Shown: in pieces, positions 4,678 to 6,049 of the stretch
Numbering within the stretch: position 1 is the stretch's first letter
Layout of the letters: every line of letters begins with the position of its first letter
NCBI GenBank assembly: GCA_002509665.1
Contig: DADN01000064.1
Span: 1-6,049 of the forward strand
Length of the DNA: 6,049 bases
Reading direction: 5' to 3'
Source: Methanobacterium sp. UBA8
Lineage (GTDB): Archaea; Methanobacteriota; Methanobacteria; Methanobacteriales; Methanobacteriaceae
Program-made: the position numbers and the translations under genes
The notes under the pieces: model-generated
What the model saw: only the letters and a program-made list of their open reading frames with translations
Database searches by the model: none
Told to the model about the DNA's origin: nothing

Positions 4678-5811
4678 TTGTTATACAGAAATTTTGGAAA
4701 AACAGGTAAAAAGGTTTCAATACTCGGTTTTGGATGCATGAGACTTCCAATACTTGATGACAAGCCAGAAAAAATAAATGAACCCCTGGCAGCAGAAATG
4801 CTCCATTATGCCATAGATCACGGTGTAAATTATATTGACACAGCTTATCCTTACCATAAAGGTATGAGCGAAATTGCAGTTGGAAATGCCCTGAAAGACG
4901 GTTACAGGGATCAGGTGTATCTTTCCACTAAATTACCCAGCTGGCTTGTTCAGAAAAAGGAAGACTTTAACAGCTTTCTTGATGAACAGCTCAAAAAACT
5001 CCAAACTGACAGGATAGATTTCTATCTTATGCACGGACTCCACAGGAATTTTTGGGAAAACCTGCTAAATCTAGACGTTTTTGAATTCCTTGACTCTGCA
5101 GTTGAAGACGGTAGAATAGGACATGTTGGATTTTCATTCCATGACGAACTTGGATTTTTCAAGGAAGTTGTTGACTCTTACAAATGGGATTTTTCTCAGA
5201 TCCAGTACAACTACATAGATCAGGAGTTTCAGGCCGGAAGGGCAGGACTTAACTATGCCACAGATAAAATGGGGACTGTAATTATGGAACCGCTTAGGGG
5301 AAGCTGCCTTACAGACAACATCCCCTCAGATATTCAGGCAATGTGGGATAAAGCTCCAGTTAAAAGAAGTCTTGCTGAGTGGGCCCTGCTCTTTTTATGG
5401 GACCAACCAGAAGTTGATGTAGTTTTAAGCGGCATGAGCAAGATGGAACATGTTATAGATAATATAAATATTGCAGAAAACGGCCACACCAATGTTCTCA
5501 CAGATGATGAAAGAAATCTAATTGAAGAAGTTAGAGAGGCTTACAGCGCAAGAATGCATGCTGGCTGCACAAGCTGTAACTACTGTATGCCATGCCCTCA
5601 GGGAGTGGATATTCCACTAAACTTGAATCTGTTAAACGACACTTACATCTATAAGAACATCCAAAAACCCTCAGGAAACTACTCTTTCTTAATAGCAAAA
5701 GGAATGAGTGCCTCTTTTTGTAATCAGTGCGGTGCATGTGAAGAAACATGTACGCAAAATCTTCCGATAAGGGAATACCTTAAAGAAGCAGTTGAAACTT
5801 TTGAGAAGTAA
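4678..5811 (+). CDS. Aldo/keto reductase with C-terminal 2x[4Fe-4S] ferredoxin-like domain
   Basis: This is a 377-residue cytoplasmic oxidoreductase of the COG1453 type. The TIM-barrel aldo/keto reductase domain (about 1-285) opens with the typical YRNFGKTGKKVSILGFGCMR and keeps the catalytic tetrad: Asp54 (NYIDTAYPY), Tyr59, Lys85 (STKLP) and His119 (LMHG). The ferredoxin-like tail has two cysteine clusters: C297-C300-C303-C306 (CTSCNYCMPCP) and C348-C351-C354-C358 (CNQCGACEETC). Each could bind a [4Fe-4S] centre and pass electrons between the barrel and a partner such as ferredoxin. The family reduces carbonyls with NAD(P)H, but the substrate of this iron-sulfur group is not established, and in methanogens it may use other donors. 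The start is TTG, set by GGAGG. It has its own promoter candidate and a terminator after the stop codon. A close paralogue follows 124 bp downstream on the same strand. Domain assignment is firm; the physiological role is open. Confidence 0.94.
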   Translation: MLYRNFGKTGKKVSILGFGCMRLPILDDKPEKINEPLAAEMLHYAIDHGVNYIDTAYPYHKGMSEIAVGNALKDGYRDQVYLSTKLPSWLVQKKEDFNSFLDEQLKKLQTDRIDFYLMHGLHRNFWENLLNLDVFEFLDSAVEDGRIGHVGFSFHDELGFFKEVVDSYKWDFSQIQYNYIDQEFQAGRAGLNYATDKMGTVIMEPLRGSCLTDNIPSDIQAMWDKAPVKRSLAEWALLFLWDQPEVDVVLSGMSKMEHVIDNINIAENGHTNVLTDDERNLIEEVREAYSARMHAGCTSCNYCMPCPQGVDIPLNLNLLNDTYIYKNIQKPSGNYSFLIAKGMSASFCNQCGACEETCTQNLPIREYLKEAVETFEK

Positions 5812-5821
5812 CTAAAATTAA

Positions 5822-5854
5822 GAGATATCCCTTATCTCACTATTTTTTAATTTT
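5822..5854 (+). terminator. Hairpin/T-run terminator between the two reductase genes
   Basis: GAGATA (5822-5827) and TATCTC (5833-5838) form a 6-bp stem with a 5-nt loop. TATTTTTT (5841-5848) and a second T-run (5851-5854) follow. It starts 10 bp after the first reductase's stop codon, so the two paralogues are probably separate transcription units. Confidence 0.6.
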
Positions 5855-5878
5855 AACGTTGATTATAACACTCTAAAA

Positions 5879-5886
5879 TTATAATA
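5879..5886 (+). promoter_or_regulatory. Candidate TATA box for the second aldo/keto reductase
   Basis: TTATAATA within an A/T-rich stretch would place transcription start near 5908, about 28 nt before the TTG at 5936. That is the same geometry as proposed for the first copy. Confidence 0.35.
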
Positions 5887-5923
5887 AAAACAAACTCCAA
5901 ATAATTAACATAATTCGTTTTTA

Positions 5924-5928
5924 GGGGG
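5924..5928 (+). promoter_or_regulatory. Shine-Dalgarno-like G-run before the TTG start of the second reductase
   Basis: AGGGGGAC places GGGGG 7 nt before TTG 5936. It differs from the GGAGG of the first copy although the start codon and following residues are conserved, so the upstream regions have diverged. Confidence 0.6.
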
Positions 5929-5935
5929 ACTCTTT

Positions 5936-6049
5936 TTGTTATACAGAACTTTTGGAAAAACAGGAGAAAAAGTTTCAATACTCGGTTTTGGATGTATGAG
6001 GCTTCCAATAATCAACAACAACCCTGAAAGAATAAATGAACCTCTGGCA
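5936..6049 (+). CDS. Second aldo/keto reductase paralogue (5' end only, cut by window edge)
   Basis: The first 38 codons of a gene that continues beyond the window. It begins with TTG and reads MLYRTFGKTGEKVSILGFG, then CMRLPIINNNPERINEPLA. Compared with the start of the 4678-5811 gene, 31 of 38 residues and 99 of 114 bases match, with no gaps. The differences are N5T, K11E, L26I, D27N, D28N, K29N and K32R. The change from acidic/basic residues to a run of three Asn at 27-29 falls in a likely surface loop. It should encode the same kind of iron-sulfur aldo/keto reductase, but the catalytic residues and cysteines are outside the window. It has its own promoter and ribosome-binding-site candidates. 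Confidence 0.9.
   Translation, partial: MLYRTFGKTGEKVSILGFGCMRLPIINNNPERINEPLA

Larger units (their letters stand above)
4678..6049 (+). repeat. Tandem gene duplication of the aldo/keto reductase
   Basis: The 114 bases from 4678 recur at 5936-6049 with 15 substitutions and no gaps. The similarity begins at the TTG codon; the sequence immediately upstream is not visibly conserved apart from a G-rich ribosome-binding site. The repeat period is 1258 bp. This indicates a direct duplication with later divergence of the control regions. Confidence 0.85.

Noticed and set aside
5531..5749. A 72-codon minus-strand frame over the reductase cysteine region
   Set aside because: It arises opposite a strongly conserved iron-sulfur domain and has no independent support.
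3926..5865. Shared 11-mer AACGTTGATTA at the end of the kinase gene and after the reductase terminator
   Set aside because: One copy is coding sequence (the kinase's last codons), there is no further extension of similarity, and an AT-rich 11-mer match over 6 kb is unremarkable.

Overview
The window looks like chromosomal DNA from a low-GC, mesophilic methanogenic archaeon, most likely of the Methanobacterium type. This is an inference from five things: AT-rich spacers with archaeal-style TATA boxes; purine-rich Shine-Dalgarno sites, including two in front of TTG starts; a soluble zinc-ribbon protein of archaeal style; a multi-pass histidine kinase with the SHDLQEPLR H-box common in Methanobacteriales; and an iron-sulfur aldo/keto reductase (COG1453 type) in tandem copies. 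No rRNA, tRNA, CRISPR array, transposase or integrase was found.

Layout. Positions 65-1993 hold two minus-strand genes. The upstream one (1250-1993) encodes a membrane-anchored, probably extracellular alpha/beta hydrolase with a complete Ser-Asp-His triad. The downstream one (65-1093) encodes a zinc-ribbon protein with an acidic, glycine-rich tail. The 156 bp between them carry a TATA box and two adjacent hairpins in the presumed leader of the zinc-ribbon gene. A 290-bp divergent spacer (1994-2283) with inverted repeats separates the hydrolase from the plus-strand genes. These are an orphan sensor histidine kinase (2284-3936), a 167-residue protein whose C-terminal part resembles the phage Mu gpF (MuF) head-morphogenesis domain (4044-4547), a 377-residue aldo/keto reductase with two C-terminal [4Fe-4S] motifs (4678-5811), and the first 38 codons of a close paralogue of that reductase (5936 to the window edge).

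How the genes relate. Spacers of about 110-290 bp, separate promoter candidates and a hairpin/T-run terminator between the two reductases suggest mostly single-gene transcription units, not one operon. The two reductases are clearly a tandem duplication. No response regulator lies beside the kinase, and no phage structural genes lie beside the MuF-like gene. I see no convincing multi-gene novel system. The points most worth following are the stand-alone MuF-like protein, the zinc-ribbon protein with its low-complexity tail and structured leader, and the tandem reductases.
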